Source: Undibacterium sp. YM2 (GTDB lineage Bacteria; Pseudomonadota; Gammaproteobacteria; Burkholderiales; Burkholderiaceae_D). Taken from it: 64,000 nucleotides of DNA. Shown one piece after another: positions 26,186-35,992 of this stretch. A model generated the notes under the pieces. It was given only the letters and a program-made list of their open reading frames with translations, did not search any database and was not told where the DNA came from. The stretch's first letter is position 1. Every line of letters begins with the position of its first letter. The translations under genes were made by a program, and so were the position numbers. The stretch spans positions 1,426,001-1,490,000 of the forward strand of contig NZ_AP018441.1 in assembly GCF_009937975.1 (NCBI RefSeq). Reading direction: 5' to 3'.

Positions 26186-27508
26186 ATGAGTAGCGTAGAA
26201 GTCAAAGTACCGGATATTGGTGATTTCAAGGAAGTTGAAGTCATTGAGCTGATGGTCAAAGTCGGCGACACCATCAAGGTTGATCAGTCACTGATCACCG
26301 TAGAATCAGATAAAGCCAGTATGGAAATCCCTTCCAGCCATGCCGGTGTGGTCACAGAAATTAAAGTCAAGGTCGGCGACAAGGTTGCTGAAGGTTCTTT
26401 GCTGGTCGTGGTTGACGCTGCGGCAAGTGCAACTGCACCAGCAGCGGCACCCGCACCTGCGGCTGCGCCGGCAGCAGCTCCCGCGCCAGTAGCAGCAACA
26501 CCAGCACCAGCGGCTCCAGCACCTGCTGCCGCTCCTGTAGCTGTTACAGCAGCACCGGTAGCAACTGCCAGCGCAGGCAAAGCGCATGCCTCACCATCGA
26601 TACGCAAGTTTGCACGTGAGCTTGGTGTAGATCTGAGCCGCGTTGCCGGTTCCGGTCAAAAAGGCCGTATTACGCAAGAAGACGTACAAAACTTCGTCAA
26701 GGGCATCATGGCAGGCAGCACAGCTGTTGCTGCGGTTTCTGCTCCGGCAAAAAATGGCAGTGGCGTTGGCCTCGATGTATTGCCATGGCCATCGCTGGAT
26801 TTCAGCAAGTTTGGCGCGACCACGACATCGCCTTTGTCACGCATCAAAAAACTCAGTGGTCCGAACCTGCACCGCAACTGGGTCATGATCCCGCATGTCA
26901 CGCAATTTGATGAAGCCGATATCAGCGACCTCGAAGAATTCCGTAAATCCTCGAACGAAGCCCTGGTCAAATCCGGCGTCAAGTTGACGATGCTGGCCTT
27001 CGTTATCAAAGCCAGTGTTGCTGCGCTTAAAAAATTCCCGGCATTTAATTCTTCGCTTGATGCGACCGGCGAAAACCTGATCCTCAAGCAGTATTACAAC
27101 GTCGGCTTTGCTGCTGATACACCTAATGGCCTGGTCGTGCCTGTCGTTAAAAACGCAGACCAGAAAACCTTGTCGCAAATCGCGGTCGAAATGGGTGAGT
27201 TGTCTGCCCAGGCACGCGATGGCAAGTTGAAACCTGCTGACATGCAGGGCGCAACCTTCACCATATCTTCACTTGGTGGCATCGGTGGCACGGCATTTAC
27301 GCCTATCATCAATGCACCTGAAGTGGCGATCCTGGGCTTGTCCAAATCCAGTATCAAGCCAGTCTGGGATGGCAAGCAATTCCAGCCACGCCTGATGTTG
27401 CCGCTGTCACTGTCATATGACCACCGCGTCATTGATGGTGCCATGGCTGCCAAGTTCACCGCTTATCTGGCTGATGTCCTGGCTGATCTGCGTAAAACCC
27501 TGCTGTGA
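26186..27508 (+). CDS. aceF: Dihydrolipoamide acetyltransferase (E2) with one lipoyl domain
   Basis: 440 residues from the ATG at 26186, which has GGAG six bases upstream; the in-frame ATG at 26174 overlaps that site. One lipoyl domain (1-75, lipoylated K43 in ESDKASM), an Ala/Pro linker (about 78-133), the E3/E1-binding domain ([20 protein letters not shown]), and the acyltransferase core with H413-x3-D417 (DHRVIDG). Transfers acetyl from the lipoyl arm to CoA. Many gammaproteobacterial E2s carry two or three lipoyl domains; here one is in E2 and two more are in the E3 gene that follows after 14 bases. Confidence 0.96.
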   Translation: MSSVEVKVPDIGDFKEVEVIELMVKVGDTIKVDQSLITVESDKASMEIPSSHAGVVTEIKVKVGDKVAEGSLLVVVDAAASATAPAAAPAPAAAPAAAPAPVAATPAPAAPAPAAAPVAVTAAPVATASAGKAHASPSIRKFARELGVDLSRVAGSGQKGRITQEDVQNFVKGIMAGSTAVAAVSAPAKNGSGVGLDVLPWPSLDFSKFGATTTSPLSRIKKLSGPNLHRNWVMIPHVTQFDEADISDLEEFRKSSNEALVKSGVKLTMLAFVIKASVAALKKFPAFNSSLDATGENLILKQYYNVGFAADTPNGLVVPVVKNADQKTLSQIAVEMGELSAQARDGKLKPADMQGATFTISSLGGIGGTAFTPIINAPEVAILGLSKSSIKPVWDGKQFQPRLMLPLSLSYDHRVIDGAMAAKFTAYLADVLADLRKTLL

Positions 27509-27522
27509 ACGGAGACCAGACT

Positions 27523-29631
27523 ATGAGCACTATCGAAGTCAAAGTACCCGATATCGGTGATTTCAAGGAAGTTGAAGTCATAGAATTGCTGGTCAAGGTG
27601 GGTGACACCATCAAGGTCGATCAATCGCTGGTGACTGTCGAATCTGACAAGGCCAGCATGGAAATTCCATCCAGCCATGCTGGTGTCATCAAGGAATTGA
27701 AAGTCAAACTCGGTGACAAGATTGCTGAAGGCAGTCTGTTGCTGGTCATAGAAGCTGAAGGTGCTGCGGCAAGTGCAGCGCCCGCGGCTGCTCCGGCAGT
27801 TGCGGCCGCTCCTGCGCCAGCATCAGCACCCGCCGCTGCGCCTGCTCCTGTAGTTGCAGCACCTGCCGGGCCTGTCGGCATCGTCGAAGTCAAGGTACCT
27901 GATATTGGTGACTTCAAGGAAGTTGAAGTCATCGAAGTCATGGTCAAGGTTGGCGACAGCATCAAGGTAGACCAGTCGCTGATCACCGTCGAATCGGACA
28001 AGGCCAGTATGGAGATTCCATCCAGCCATGCCGGTACAGTAAAAGAAATCAAGGTTAAGGTCGGTGACAAGGTTGCTGAAGGCAGTTTGCTGTTGCTGGT
28101 CGAAGCTGCAGGCCAGGCAGCGTCTGCTCCTGTTGCCACTGCTCCGGTCGCCGCGACTGCTGCACCAGCAGCCCCTGCGCCAGTTGCGTCCGGTTACGCC
28201 GGCAAGGTCGATGTTGAATGCGACATGATGGTATTGGGCGCGGGCCCTGGCGGTTATTCTGCTGCTTTCCGTTCTGCCGATCTGGGCATGAATACTGTGC
28301 TGGTTGAGCGTTATTCCACGCTCGGTGGCGTCTGCCTGAATGTCGGTTGCATCCCATCCAAGGCACTGCTACACGTGGCTGCGGTGATTGATGAAACTGC
28401 ATCCATGGCAGCACATGGCGTGACCTTTGCCAAGCCAGAAATCGATATCGACAAACTGCGCGGCTACAAGGAAAGCGTCATCAAGAAAATGACGACTGGC
28501 CTGAATGGTATGGCGAAAGCCCGCAAGGTCAATGTTGTACAGGGTGTAGGCCAGTTCCTCAGTCCTCATCATATCGAAGTCACTGCCGCCGATGGCAGCA
28601 AGAAAACCGTACAGTTCAAGCAGGCGATTATTGCCGCTGGTTCTTCGGTCGTGAACCTGCCTTTCGTACCGGCTGACCCACGCATTGTCGATAGTACAGG
28701 CGCGCTGGAATTACGCCAGATACCCAAACGCATGCTGGTCATCGGTGGCGGCATCATCGGCCTGGAAATGGCGACCGTGTATTCCACTTTGGGTTCACGC
28801 ATTGATGTCGTAGAAATGCTGGATGGCCTGATGCAGGGCGCAGACCGTGACATGGTCAAGGTCTGGCAAAAATTCAATGAAAAACGTTTTGACAACATCA
28901 TGTTGAAAACCAAGACGGTTGCCGTTGAAGCCCTGCCTGAAGGTATCAAGGTCACGTTCGAAGCCGCCGAGGCGGGTGGAACTGCACCTGCACCACAAGT
29001 CTATGATCTGGTACTGGTGGCAGTAGGCCGCAGCCCCAATGGCAAGAAGATTGCTGCTGACAAGGCAGGCGTTGCCGTGACTGACCGTGGCTTCATCAAT
29101 GTCGATAAACAAATGCGCACCAATGTGCCGCATATTTTTGCGATTGGTGACCTGGTTGGCCAACCCATGCTGGCACACAAGGCTGTGCATGAAGCCCATG
29201 TAGCAGCCGAAGCCGCATCCGGTGAAAAAGCCTACTTCGATGCCAGCGTGATTCCATCCGTTGCCTACACTGACCCTGAAGTCGCATGGGTAGGTATGAC
29301 TGAAGACGAAGCCAAGGCCAAAGGCGTCAAGCTGGAAAAAGGTCATTTCCCTTGGGCTGCGTCTGGCCGTGCAGTGGCCAATGGCCGTGACGAAGGCTTC
29401 ACCAAGTTGCTGTTCGATGCTGAAACCAAGCGCATCGTCGGTGGCGGCATCGTCGGTACGCATGCTGGCGACATGATAGGTGAGATCGCCCTGGCGATAG
29501 AGATGGGAGCTGATGCAGTCGATATAGGCAAGACCATCCATCCTCATCCTACCCTGGGTGAATCGATAGGCATGGCGGCTGAAGTGTATAAAGGCGTCTG
29601 TACTGACTTGCCACCGCAGCGCAAGAAATAG
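27523..29631 (+). CDS. lpdA: Dihydrolipoamide dehydrogenase (E3) with two N-terminal lipoyl domains
   Basis: 702 residues from the ATG at 27523 (GGAG upstream). Two lipoyl domains at about 1-77 (K43) and 118-195 (K160), each followed by an Ala/Pro-rich linker, then the E3 core from about 230: FAD site [21 protein letters not shown], redox pair C271/C276 ([16 protein letters not shown]), NAD site [16 protein letters not shown], and the HPHPTLGE active-site motif. Re-oxidises dihydrolipoyl arms with NAD. E3 with one lipoyl domain is known in betaproteobacteria and Neisseria; two is more unusual. The second lipoyl domain differs from that of aceF at about six of 72 positions. Confidence 0.96.
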   Translation: MSTIEVKVPDIGDFKEVEVIELLVKVGDTIKVDQSLVTVESDKASMEIPSSHAGVIKELKVKLGDKIAEGSLLLVIEAEGAAASAAPAAAPAVAAAPAPASAPAAAPAPVVAAPAGPVGIVEVKVPDIGDFKEVEVIEVMVKVGDSIKVDQSLITVESDKASMEIPSSHAGTVKEIKVKVGDKVAEGSLLLLVEAAGQAASAPVATAPVAATAAPAAPAPVASGYAGKVDVECDMMVLGAGPGGYSAAFRSADLGMNTVLVERYSTLGGVCLNVGCIPSKALLHVAAVIDETASMAAHGVTFAKPEIDIDKLRGYKESVIKKMTTGLNGMAKARKVNVVQGVGQFLSPHHIEVTAADGSKKTVQFKQAIIAAGSSVVNLPFVPADPRIVDSTGALELRQIPKRMLVIGGGIIGLEMATVYSTLGSRIDVVEMLDGLMQGADRDMVKVWQKFNEKRFDNIMLKTKTVAVEALPEGIKVTFEAAEAGGTAPAPQVYDLVLVAVGRSPNGKKIAADKAGVAVTDRGFINVDKQMRTNVPHIFAIGDLVGQPMLAHKAVHEAHVAAEAASGEKAYFDASVIPSVAYTDPEVAWVGMTEDEAKAKGVKLEKGHFPWAASGRAVANGRDEGFTKLLFDAETKRIVGGGIVGTHAGDMIGEIALAIEMGADAVDIGKTIHPHPTLGESIGMAAEVYKGVCTDLPPQRKK

Positions 29632-29650
29632 GTGAAATTGCTGTAAAGAT

Positions 29651-29684
29651 AGCCCTGATGCATAAAAAGCATCAGGGCTTTTTT
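29651..29684 (+). terminator. Terminator of the aceE-aceF-lpdA operon
   Basis: AGCCCTGATGC, A-rich loop, GCATCAGGGCT, then a run of Ts; 19 bases after the lpdA stop. Confidence 0.92.
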
Positions 29685-29840
29685 GTCTCCATCGCCAGTG
29701 AGGTCTGGTTTTCTGAACTTGTTCTCTAAACAGTAGTCATATTGCTGCTTTTTGAGCTATCTTCAGGTGTTTTCAAAAGATAGTTTCGTAAAATCTGATC
29801 CAGGCTCCCTCAAAATAATATGACTATAGGTGGTGCAACC

Positions 29841-32732
29841 ATGAAAATCTTTGTACGCAGCACGCTGGCTTTGGCGCTGGCCTCTGCTTTTCTTCCGGCT
29901 CTTTCTGCCCATGCGCAGGATAAAGCCGCAGCAACTCCGGCGACTACTGGCAAGGCCAGCAAGCCCGCGCAAAAAGCGGCTGACCTGCTGCCATTTCACG
30001 CAACAGAAAAACTCTTGCCCAATGGCCTGAAAATCATCATCGTGCCGACTGGCTTGCCTAACATCATCTCGCTGCACATTCCGGTGCAGACTGGTTCACG
30101 CAATGAGATAGAAGAGGGTAAATCCGGTTTTGCCCATTTCTTTGAGCACATGATGTTCCGTGGTACCAAGGAAATCCCGGCAGACAAGTACAAAGACATA
30201 TTGACGGCCACTGGCGCACGGCAAAACGCGTATACCAGCGACGACCTGACCAACTATCACACGACCTTCTCCAAAGAAGACCTGGAAACCATGCTGAGGA
30301 TAGAAGCAGACCGTTTCGAGAACCTGTCCTATAGCGAAGCAGACTTCAAGACAGAATCGCGCGCAGTACTGGGTGAGTACAATAAAAATAGCGCCAACCC
30401 CATCAGCAAGCTGTTTGAAGTCATGCGCGATGCGGCTTACCAGAAACATACCTACAAACACACCACCATGGGCTTTCTCAAGGATATTGAGGACATGCCC
30501 AATCAATATGCCTATTCCAAAGTGTTTTTTGATCGCTGGTATCGTCCTGAGCGTACCACCGTCATCATCGCCGGTGATGTAGAGCCGCAGAAAGCCATCG
30601 CCCTGGTCGAGAAGTACTGGGGTAAATGGCAGCGTGGCAAGGTGCAGCCAGCTGTTCCGGCAGAACCAGCAGCGACAGGTGCGATTTACAAGCATGTGCC
30701 ATGGCCCAGCCCTACCTTGCCGTACGTGACAGTGGCTTTCCATGCACCGGCTTTTTCTGAAGTGAACAAGGAACATGCTGCCCTGCGTCTGCTGCTGAAC
30801 CTGTCATTCGGTTCTACCTCTGCCCTGAACAAGCGCTTGCAGCAAGACGAGCAAAAGGTCGATCAGTTGTTTGACTTTACGCCTGACAATGTTGACCCTG
30901 GCCTGGCGACCATAGGTGCACGCGTCAAGAAGCCGGAAGACGTGGTGTATGTGCGCGATGCCATCCTCAAAACCGTTGCCGGTATCACCGCCAAACCATT
31001 GTCTGACAAAGAACTGGCCGACGCCAAGTCTGCACTTAAATACGGTGTGATACGCTCGCTGGACAATACCGAGCAGATCGCCTCTACCCTGGTGCGCTTT
31101 GTCCATTACAAACGTTCTTACGCGACCATGAATCAGTTCTATCAGCTCATAGACAGTCTGACGCCAGCAGACTTGCAGGCTGCGGCGAAGAAATACCTGA
31201 GCGATGACAGCATGATCGTCACCACGCTGTCAAATACCCCCTTGCCTGCCGAGGTCAGCCAGTTGCCCAAGCTGGCCAGCTTTGCTGACAAGAGCACTGG
31301 CAGCAAGCTCGATATGCTGGTACAAAAATCAGCCTTGCCACAGATACGCTTCAAGCTGGTGTTCAATGCCGGTGCCGCCAATGACCCAGCAGGCAAGGAA
31401 GGTTTGGCAGCCCTGACTGCAGCCATGGTCGATGCAGCAGGCTCCAGAGAGCGCAAGATTGATGAAATCAAGAAGGCCTTGTTCCCGCTGGCAGCCAGCT
31501 TCAATGGCCTGACCGACAAGGAAATGACGACCTTCAGCGGTTCCGTCCACAAAGACAAATGGGATGATCTGATCAATATCGCCTTGCCGCAATTGCTGGA
31601 ACCCGGCTTCCGCGAAGAAGATTTCCGCCGTCTCAAGGATGCGCAAAAGAATGCCCTGACGCTGGATTTGAAAGACAACAACGAAGAAGAGCTTGCCAAA
31701 GAACGCCTGCAAACCAATGTGTTTGCAGCGTCACCCTATGCCCACCCTGTATTGGGTACGATCAAGGGCATAGATGCGATTACGCTGGATGATGTCAAAC
31801 AGTTCTGGAAACAGGCTTATACCAAAGGTGCGCTGAAGGTTGGTATTTCTGGCGATGTGACAGATGCGATGCAGGCTTCCTTGCAGCAAGCCCTGGCGAA
31901 ATTACCAGAGGGTGCAGGCATTGCGCGCATTGCCGCACCTGTGGGCAAGGTCAGCAAGGGACTGGAGGTAGAGATCATAGAAAAGAATACGCGGGCAACC
32001 GCTATCTCTTTGGGGCAGCCTATCACGGTGACGCGTGCGCATCCTGATTTTGCCGCCTTGTGGCTGGCCAAGACCTGGCTGGGCGAACACCGCGCCAGTT
32101 CATCCCATTTGTACCAGCGCATACGCGAAGTACGCGGCATGAATTACGGCGACTATGCGTATATCGAAGCCTTCCCTGGTGGTATGTTCCAGTTCTTCCC
32201 GACCGCCAACAGGGCGCGTCAGTCACAACTGTTTGAAATTTGGATACGCCCGGTTGCGCCGGAAAATGCCCAGATGGCGATACGGGTTGCACTGACCGAG
32301 TTCGACAGAATGGTCAACAAGGGACTGAGCAAGGAAGAGTTCGAGATCACCCGTGCCTACCTGATGAAGAATGTCTTCATGATGACGGCCACCCAGGACC
32401 AGCAGCTAGGCTATGCCATGGATTCCCAATGGCACCATACGCCTGAATTCACGAAGATGATGCGTGATAACCTGAGCAAGCTGAGCCTGGCAGATGTCAA
32501 TGCGGCCATCAAGAAGCATTTGTCGGCAGACAACCTGTCCGTCGTCATCATCGCCAAAGATGCTGCCGACCTGAAGGCAAAACTGGTGGCGGATGCTGAA
32601 TCACCGATCAAATACAATTCCGACAAACCCAAGGAATTGCTGGATGAAGATCAGGTCATAGGCAAGCGCAAGCTCAACATCAAGGCTGAGGCTGTCAGCA
32701 TCACACCTGCAAGCAAGGTGTTTGCTGATTAA
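29841..32732 (+). CDS. M16 family zinc peptidase, two-domain periplasmic form
   Basis: 963 residues from the ATG at 29841 (AGGTGG upstream; the ATG at 29820 lacks one). Signal peptide ends SAHAQ (about 25). N-terminal half: inverted zinc motif H99-F-F-E102-H103, with the downstream Glu ligand in ESRAVLGEYNK. The C-terminal half (from about 480) repeats the fold without HxxEH and keeps the substrate-binding end (YLYQRIREVRGMNYGDY-like). So a pitrilysin-type clamshell in one chain. Cuts peptides in the periplasm. Monocistronic, with a strong terminator. Confidence 0.93.
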   Translation: MKIFVRSTLALALASAFLPALSAHAQDKAAATPATTGKASKPAQKAADLLPFHATEKLLPNGLKIIIVPTGLPNIISLHIPVQTGSRNEIEEGKSGFAHFFEHMMFRGTKEIPADKYKDILTATGARQNAYTSDDLTNYHTTFSKEDLETMLRIEADRFENLSYSEADFKTESRAVLGEYNKNSANPISKLFEVMRDAAYQKHTYKHTTMGFLKDIEDMPNQYAYSKVFFDRWYRPERTTVIIAGDVEPQKAIALVEKYWGKWQRGKVQPAVPAEPAATGAIYKHVPWPSPTLPYVTVAFHAPAFSEVNKEHAALRLLLNLSFGSTSALNKRLQQDEQKVDQLFDFTPDNVDPGLATIGARVKKPEDVVYVRDAILKTVAGITAKPLSDKELADAKSALKYGVIRSLDNTEQIASTLVRFVHYKRSYATMNQFYQLIDSLTPADLQAAAKKYLSDDSMIVTTLSNTPLPAEVSQLPKLASFADKSTGSKLDMLVQKSALPQIRFKLVFNAGAANDPAGKEGLAALTAAMVDAAGSRERKIDEIKKALFPLAASFNGLTDKEMTTFSGSVHKDKWDDLINIALPQLLEPGFREEDFRRLKDAQKNALTLDLKDNNEEELAKERLQTNVFAASPYAHPVLGTIKGIDAITLDDVKQFWKQAYTKGALKVGISGDVTDAMQASLQQALAKLPEGAGIARIAAPVGKVSKGLEVEIIEKNTRATAISLGQPITVTRAHPDFAALWLAKTWLGEHRASSSHLYQRIREVRGMNYGDYAYIEAFPGGMFQFFPTANRARQSQLFEIWIRPVAPENAQMAIRVALTEFDRMVNKGLSKEEFEITRAYLMKNVFMMTATQDQQLGYAMDSQWHHTPEFTKMMRDNLSKLSLADVNAAIKKHLSADNLSVVIIAKDAADLKAKLVADAESPIKYNSDKPKELLDEDQVIGKRKLNIKAEAVSITPASKVFAD

Positions 32733-32759
32733 GCCAGTCAGATAGCCAGATAGTTAAAA

Positions 32760-32794
32760 AGCCCTGCAATCCTAGAAGATTGCAGGGCTTTTTT
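32760..32794. terminator. Bidirectional terminator, M16 gene / methyltransferase gene
   Basis: GCCCTGCAATC and GATTGCAGGGC arms, T-run on the plus side and A-run on the other. Lies between two convergent genes, 28 bases after the M16 stop. Confidence 0.9.
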
Positions 32795-32816
32795 AATCTG
32801 CGGATATTTCTAAAAA

Positions 32817-33866
32817 TTATGCAGCTTTTTGTACGATCAAACCTATCGACGTCACTACATATTTTTCTATCTGCAGACGCAGATGTGTATCCTGTATGTA
32901 GGGAGCCATATCGACATGGCCATCTGCATAGCCATCGCCTTCATCCCAGTCCATCTCTATCTGGTGACCTTGTGATTGCAGGGTAGTGATGATTTCTTCG
33001 ATATCGCGCTTGCGGAACAAGACGGTAGCGCCAGTATCGACGGTATCATCATTGGAAGACATATTGAATTCTGTCGTGTGCACTGCGATGCCACCGGGCT
33101 TTAAACAATGCATGGCATTGTAGACAAATTGCTTGCCATGTTCGATGGAACCCAGATGTTCAAAGGCGCAGGATGACCACAGAAAATCGAATTTGCCATG
33201 CAGCTCTTCGCTGATATTGTTCATGTCGGCAAATTTGAATTCGACCAGCCTGCGTAATTCTTTTTCATCGCAGAGATTACGCTGGTTGATGGCTTCAAAA
33301 CCATTTGCGTGCTGCGTGGAGTCAACCCAGCCCTTGGCTTGTGCTTCTTCAGTGAACAAATCCGTGGCGATGATGCTGGCACCATGTGCTGCGAAGATAG
33401 CAGTCAAGGGTTCTGTGCCGACAGCAAATCCCAGGCCAAGCTGCCCTTCTTGCAGCATGCCGCGCTCTTTCAAAGCCTGGGTGATGAAAGCCCACTCCCA
33501 GATTTTTCTGTGCATGTGACCTGGCCTGTCACCCATGCGTGCAGTCCAATATTGAAAAACCTCGGTGCGCATCATCTGTTCTGTACACATGGATGATTTC
33601 AGCGGCTCTGTTCGGGCAGGTGGTGGGGACTGCAGATAGTCGTGAACTGGCTTGAAACCATCTTGCCATGCACGCACAGTGATGAGCGGGTCTTCAACTT
33701 CAACGGGCATTGGTGGCGTGGGTTCAAGCTGAACGACGGCAGGGGCCGGTACGACTACCGGAGCTATGAATTGCTGCCGGATTTTTGCGGCCAGGCTGGA
33801 TTGGCGAAATTCCGTAGGGAGCACTCGCCACACCGGCAAAACCAATTTCAAGATACTGGATTTCAT
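32817..33866 (-). CDS. Class I SAM-dependent methyltransferase-like protein
   Basis: About 349 residues from the ATG at 33866 (a more distal ATG at 33920 is possible). The first 60 residues are a hydrophobic/Pro-rich stretch of unclear use. The Rossmann part begins LGLGFAVGTEPLTAIFAAHG (motif I, with GTE in place of GxGxG) and IIATDLF; later come FLWSSCAFEHLGSIEHGKQF and CLKPGGIAVHTTEF (motifs IV-VI). The substrate is unknown. Similar proteins occur in surface-glycan or FkbM-like clusters, but no such genes are near. Convergent with the M16 gene. Confidence 0.75.
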   Translation of the reverse strand: MKSSILKLVLPVWRVLPTEFRQSSLAAKIRQQFIAPVVVPAPAVVQLEPTPPMPVEVEDPLITVRAWQDGFKPVHDYLQSPPPARTEPLKSSMCTEQMMRTEVFQYWTARMGDRPGHMHRKIWEWAFITQALKERGMLQEGQLGLGFAVGTEPLTAIFAAHGASIIATDLFTEEAQAKGWVDSTQHANGFEAINQRNLCDEKELRRLVEFKFADMNNISEELHGKFDFLWSSCAFEHLGSIEHGKQFVYNAMHCLKPGGIAVHTTEFNMSSNDDTVDTGATVLFRKRDIEEIITTLQSQGHQIEMDWDEGDGYADGHVDMAPYIQDTHLRLQIEKYVVTSIGLIVQKAA

Positions 33867-34165
33867 GAGGTAAATCTTAGCTTTAATTGAATAAACTGCA
33901 CTTATGCTGTTTCCAGCCAAGTAGAGAGCTTGCTGCCATGCTTCCTATAATAGCAATTGATTTGCCAGTCTGACTATTAAATTTTTCAATTGACACAGTC
34001 ATCACTAATTGTCTGAAGATAATTACGCCCAACATCATTCAATATCTTTATGTGTTGTGGAAATTATGTCTGTCATCCAAAATAGTCTTACAGTTCGTTC
34101 ATGGATGCTGCTTTGGACTATAATTTTCAGTAATATTGACGTACGACAATCAGGAAAACCTTAAG

Positions 34166-35272
34166 ATGAACACAGCCACAAGCGTTGATAGTTTCACTTG
34201 TCCTGAGTTTCTGGCCATGGAGCGCAGCATCATCGATGACTTTGTCGATTGCACGCGTGAAGCTTGTGAAGAGGCAGAGGCCTGCGTCAAAGAGCTCAAT
34301 AATCAGGGCGGTGCGGCCTATGTACACCGCCTGTTCCGCGCCATGCATTCACTCAAGGGCAATTGCCAGATGGTTGGCCTGATTCCCTTTGTCGAGTTAT
34401 TGCACAGGCTGGAAGAAATCGTCGCCAGGGTCAGGGCAGAGCAGGACCCTTATTTTCGCGAGCTGGGTGAATTCTTGCTGCTGGCCATTGATGAAGTCGA
34501 GGATTTGCTCAATGACCTGATCGCCCATGGGCGCACCAGCGACGTCAGGCGCCAGAAGCTATATGAACTTTGTGCCGCCTTGCAAAAAACCGTCGTTGGT
34601 GGCTTTCAGGCCCAGCAATTCAAGGAGGCGATTGCTACACTGGATGGCAAAGCCGCCAATAAGGAAAATGTTGTCAGGGCACCGAAGGTGTTGCTGGAAT
34701 TATCAGACGACATGGCGATGATGCAAAAAATTGCCCAGCAGATTGATAATCTCAGCATCTATAGAAAAAATCGTAGCGAACAGTCTGCTCAATTGACGGA
34801 AGCTCTGAATGAGGCCCTGGGCTTGCCAGTCAATGCGCAGCAATTAAAGGCTGCGTCCTTGATGCATGATGTAGGCATGGCCTTTATCCCGCACAGTATC
34901 TTTAATAAGGAAGCGGGTTTATCCAGGGAAGAATTGAAGATACTGCAGGAGCATGTGGTGACGGCCAGCCAGATTCTTTTGCGCTTTGGCGGCTGGGATG
35001 AAGCTGCGCGTATAGTACTGGATCATCATGAACGCTACGACGGCTCAGGTTACCCGAATGGTTTGAAGGCTGAACAGATACATTCTGGCGCCCGCATACT
35101 GGCGATAGTCGATACTTTCTGTTCAGTCACCAATGAACGTTCTGACCGCAGCTACAAACGCAGCTTGCTGAGTGCGATTTCCGAGATCAATGCCAATATT
35201 GAAAGCCAGTTTGATCCCGCCATGGTAGAGATGTTCAATGACGTGGTACGCAAGCTGATCGCCAGGCAATAA
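34166..35272 (+). CDS. Hpt - HD-GYP fusion protein
   Basis: 368 residues from the ATG at 34166 (AGGAAAA upstream). Residues about 25-130 form an Hpt four-helix bundle with the phosphoaccepting H61 in AMHSLKGNCQMVGL. Residues about 190-365 are an HD-GYP phosphodiesterase: H234-D235 in LMHDVGMAFIP, H287-H288 in DHHERYDGSGYPNGL and a later GARILAIVDTF. HD-GYP enzymes hydrolyse c-di-GMP. The Hpt suggests input from a histidine-kinase phosphorelay; no kinase gene is adjacent. A GNAT gene and a diguanylate cyclase follow on the same strand. Confidence 0.88.
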   Translation: MNTATSVDSFTCPEFLAMERSIIDDFVDCTREACEEAEACVKELNNQGGAAYVHRLFRAMHSLKGNCQMVGLIPFVELLHRLEEIVARVRAEQDPYFRELGEFLLLAIDEVEDLLNDLIAHGRTSDVRRQKLYELCAALQKTVVGGFQAQQFKEAIATLDGKAANKENVVRAPKVLLELSDDMAMMQKIAQQIDNLSIYRKNRSEQSAQLTEALNEALGLPVNAQQLKAASLMHDVGMAFIPHSIFNKEAGLSREELKILQEHVVTASQILLRFGGWDEAARIVLDHHERYDGSGYPNGLKAEQIHSGARILAIVDTFCSVTNERSDRSYKRSLLSAISEINANIESQFDPAMVEMFNDVVRKLIARQ

Positions 35273-35293
35273 TTCTTTAAGCTTGCAGACAGT

Positions 35294-35836
35294 ATGCAGA
35301 TAAGTAAAGTACCTGAAATTTCACACAAGGATGTCCGCTTACGCAGCATACGCCGCAGTGATGCAGCAGCCTGGTATGACTATCTCAAAAATCCGGATGT
35401 GATCAGACATACCAGCTGGAACCTTAGTGCGGCAGCAGATCTGTTACCGCAGTTCGAAGCATATGAAAGCGCTGCACCTGATACCCCTATTCGTCTTGCC
35501 ATCGTCAGCAGGGAAGAAGACAGGTTGATAGGTACGGTCGGTTTTCATACCATTTCCGGCATCAACCGTAGTGCGGAACTTGCCTATGACCTGGCACCTG
35601 AATACTGGGGCAAGGGTGTCATGCAAGCTGCTGCAATGGCACTGTGTCAATGGGGCTTTCAGCAGGCTGGCTATAAGCGCATCCAGGCGACTGTGCTGGA
35701 AACCAATTTCCATTCCATGCAACTGCTGGAGCGCATGGGTTTTGAACGAGAAGGCCATCTGCGGGCTTTTCGGATGGTGCGCGGCACACCGGGCAATTTC
35801 TGGATGTATTCACGTTTGCATCCTGATATTGCCTGA
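35294..35836 (+). CDS. RimJ/RimL-like GNAT acetyltransferase
   Basis: 180 residues. VRLRSIRRSDAAAWYDYLKN start, LIGTVGFHTISGINRSAELA strand, acetyl-CoA loop EYWGKGVMQAAAMAL and C-terminal LLERMGFEREGHLR, all typical of the RimJ/RimL/SpeG-like branch (often N-terminal or ribosomal-protein acetylation). 21 bases after the HD-GYP gene, so possibly co-transcribed. Substrate unknown. Confidence 0.88.
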   Translation: MQISKVPEISHKDVRLRSIRRSDAAAWYDYLKNPDVIRHTSWNLSAAADLLPQFEAYESAAPDTPIRLAIVSREEDRLIGTVGFHTISGINRSAELAYDLAPEYWGKGVMQAAAMALCQWGFQQAGYKRIQATVLETNFHSMQLLERMGFEREGHLRAFRMVRGTPGNFWMYSRLHPDIA

Positions 35837-35992
35837 TCTTGCCAGCGGATAAACAAATCTTTACGACGACATAACAAGACTGTTTTTTTCATGCAAAGCA
35901 TGTCGCATAGTGTTGGACATAAGCTTGTCGCTTGAGTTAGGCTGGCATTGAACAGATCCCTGCCTTGCAGGGGCAATAGCCGGGAAAACAGC

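Noticed and set aside
26430..26570. Repetitive Ala/Pro-coding DNA in aceF and lpdA resembling short tandem repeats
   Set aside because: It encodes the flexible linkers of E2/E3; repeats are irregular and in frame, so not a CRISPR or VNTR locus.
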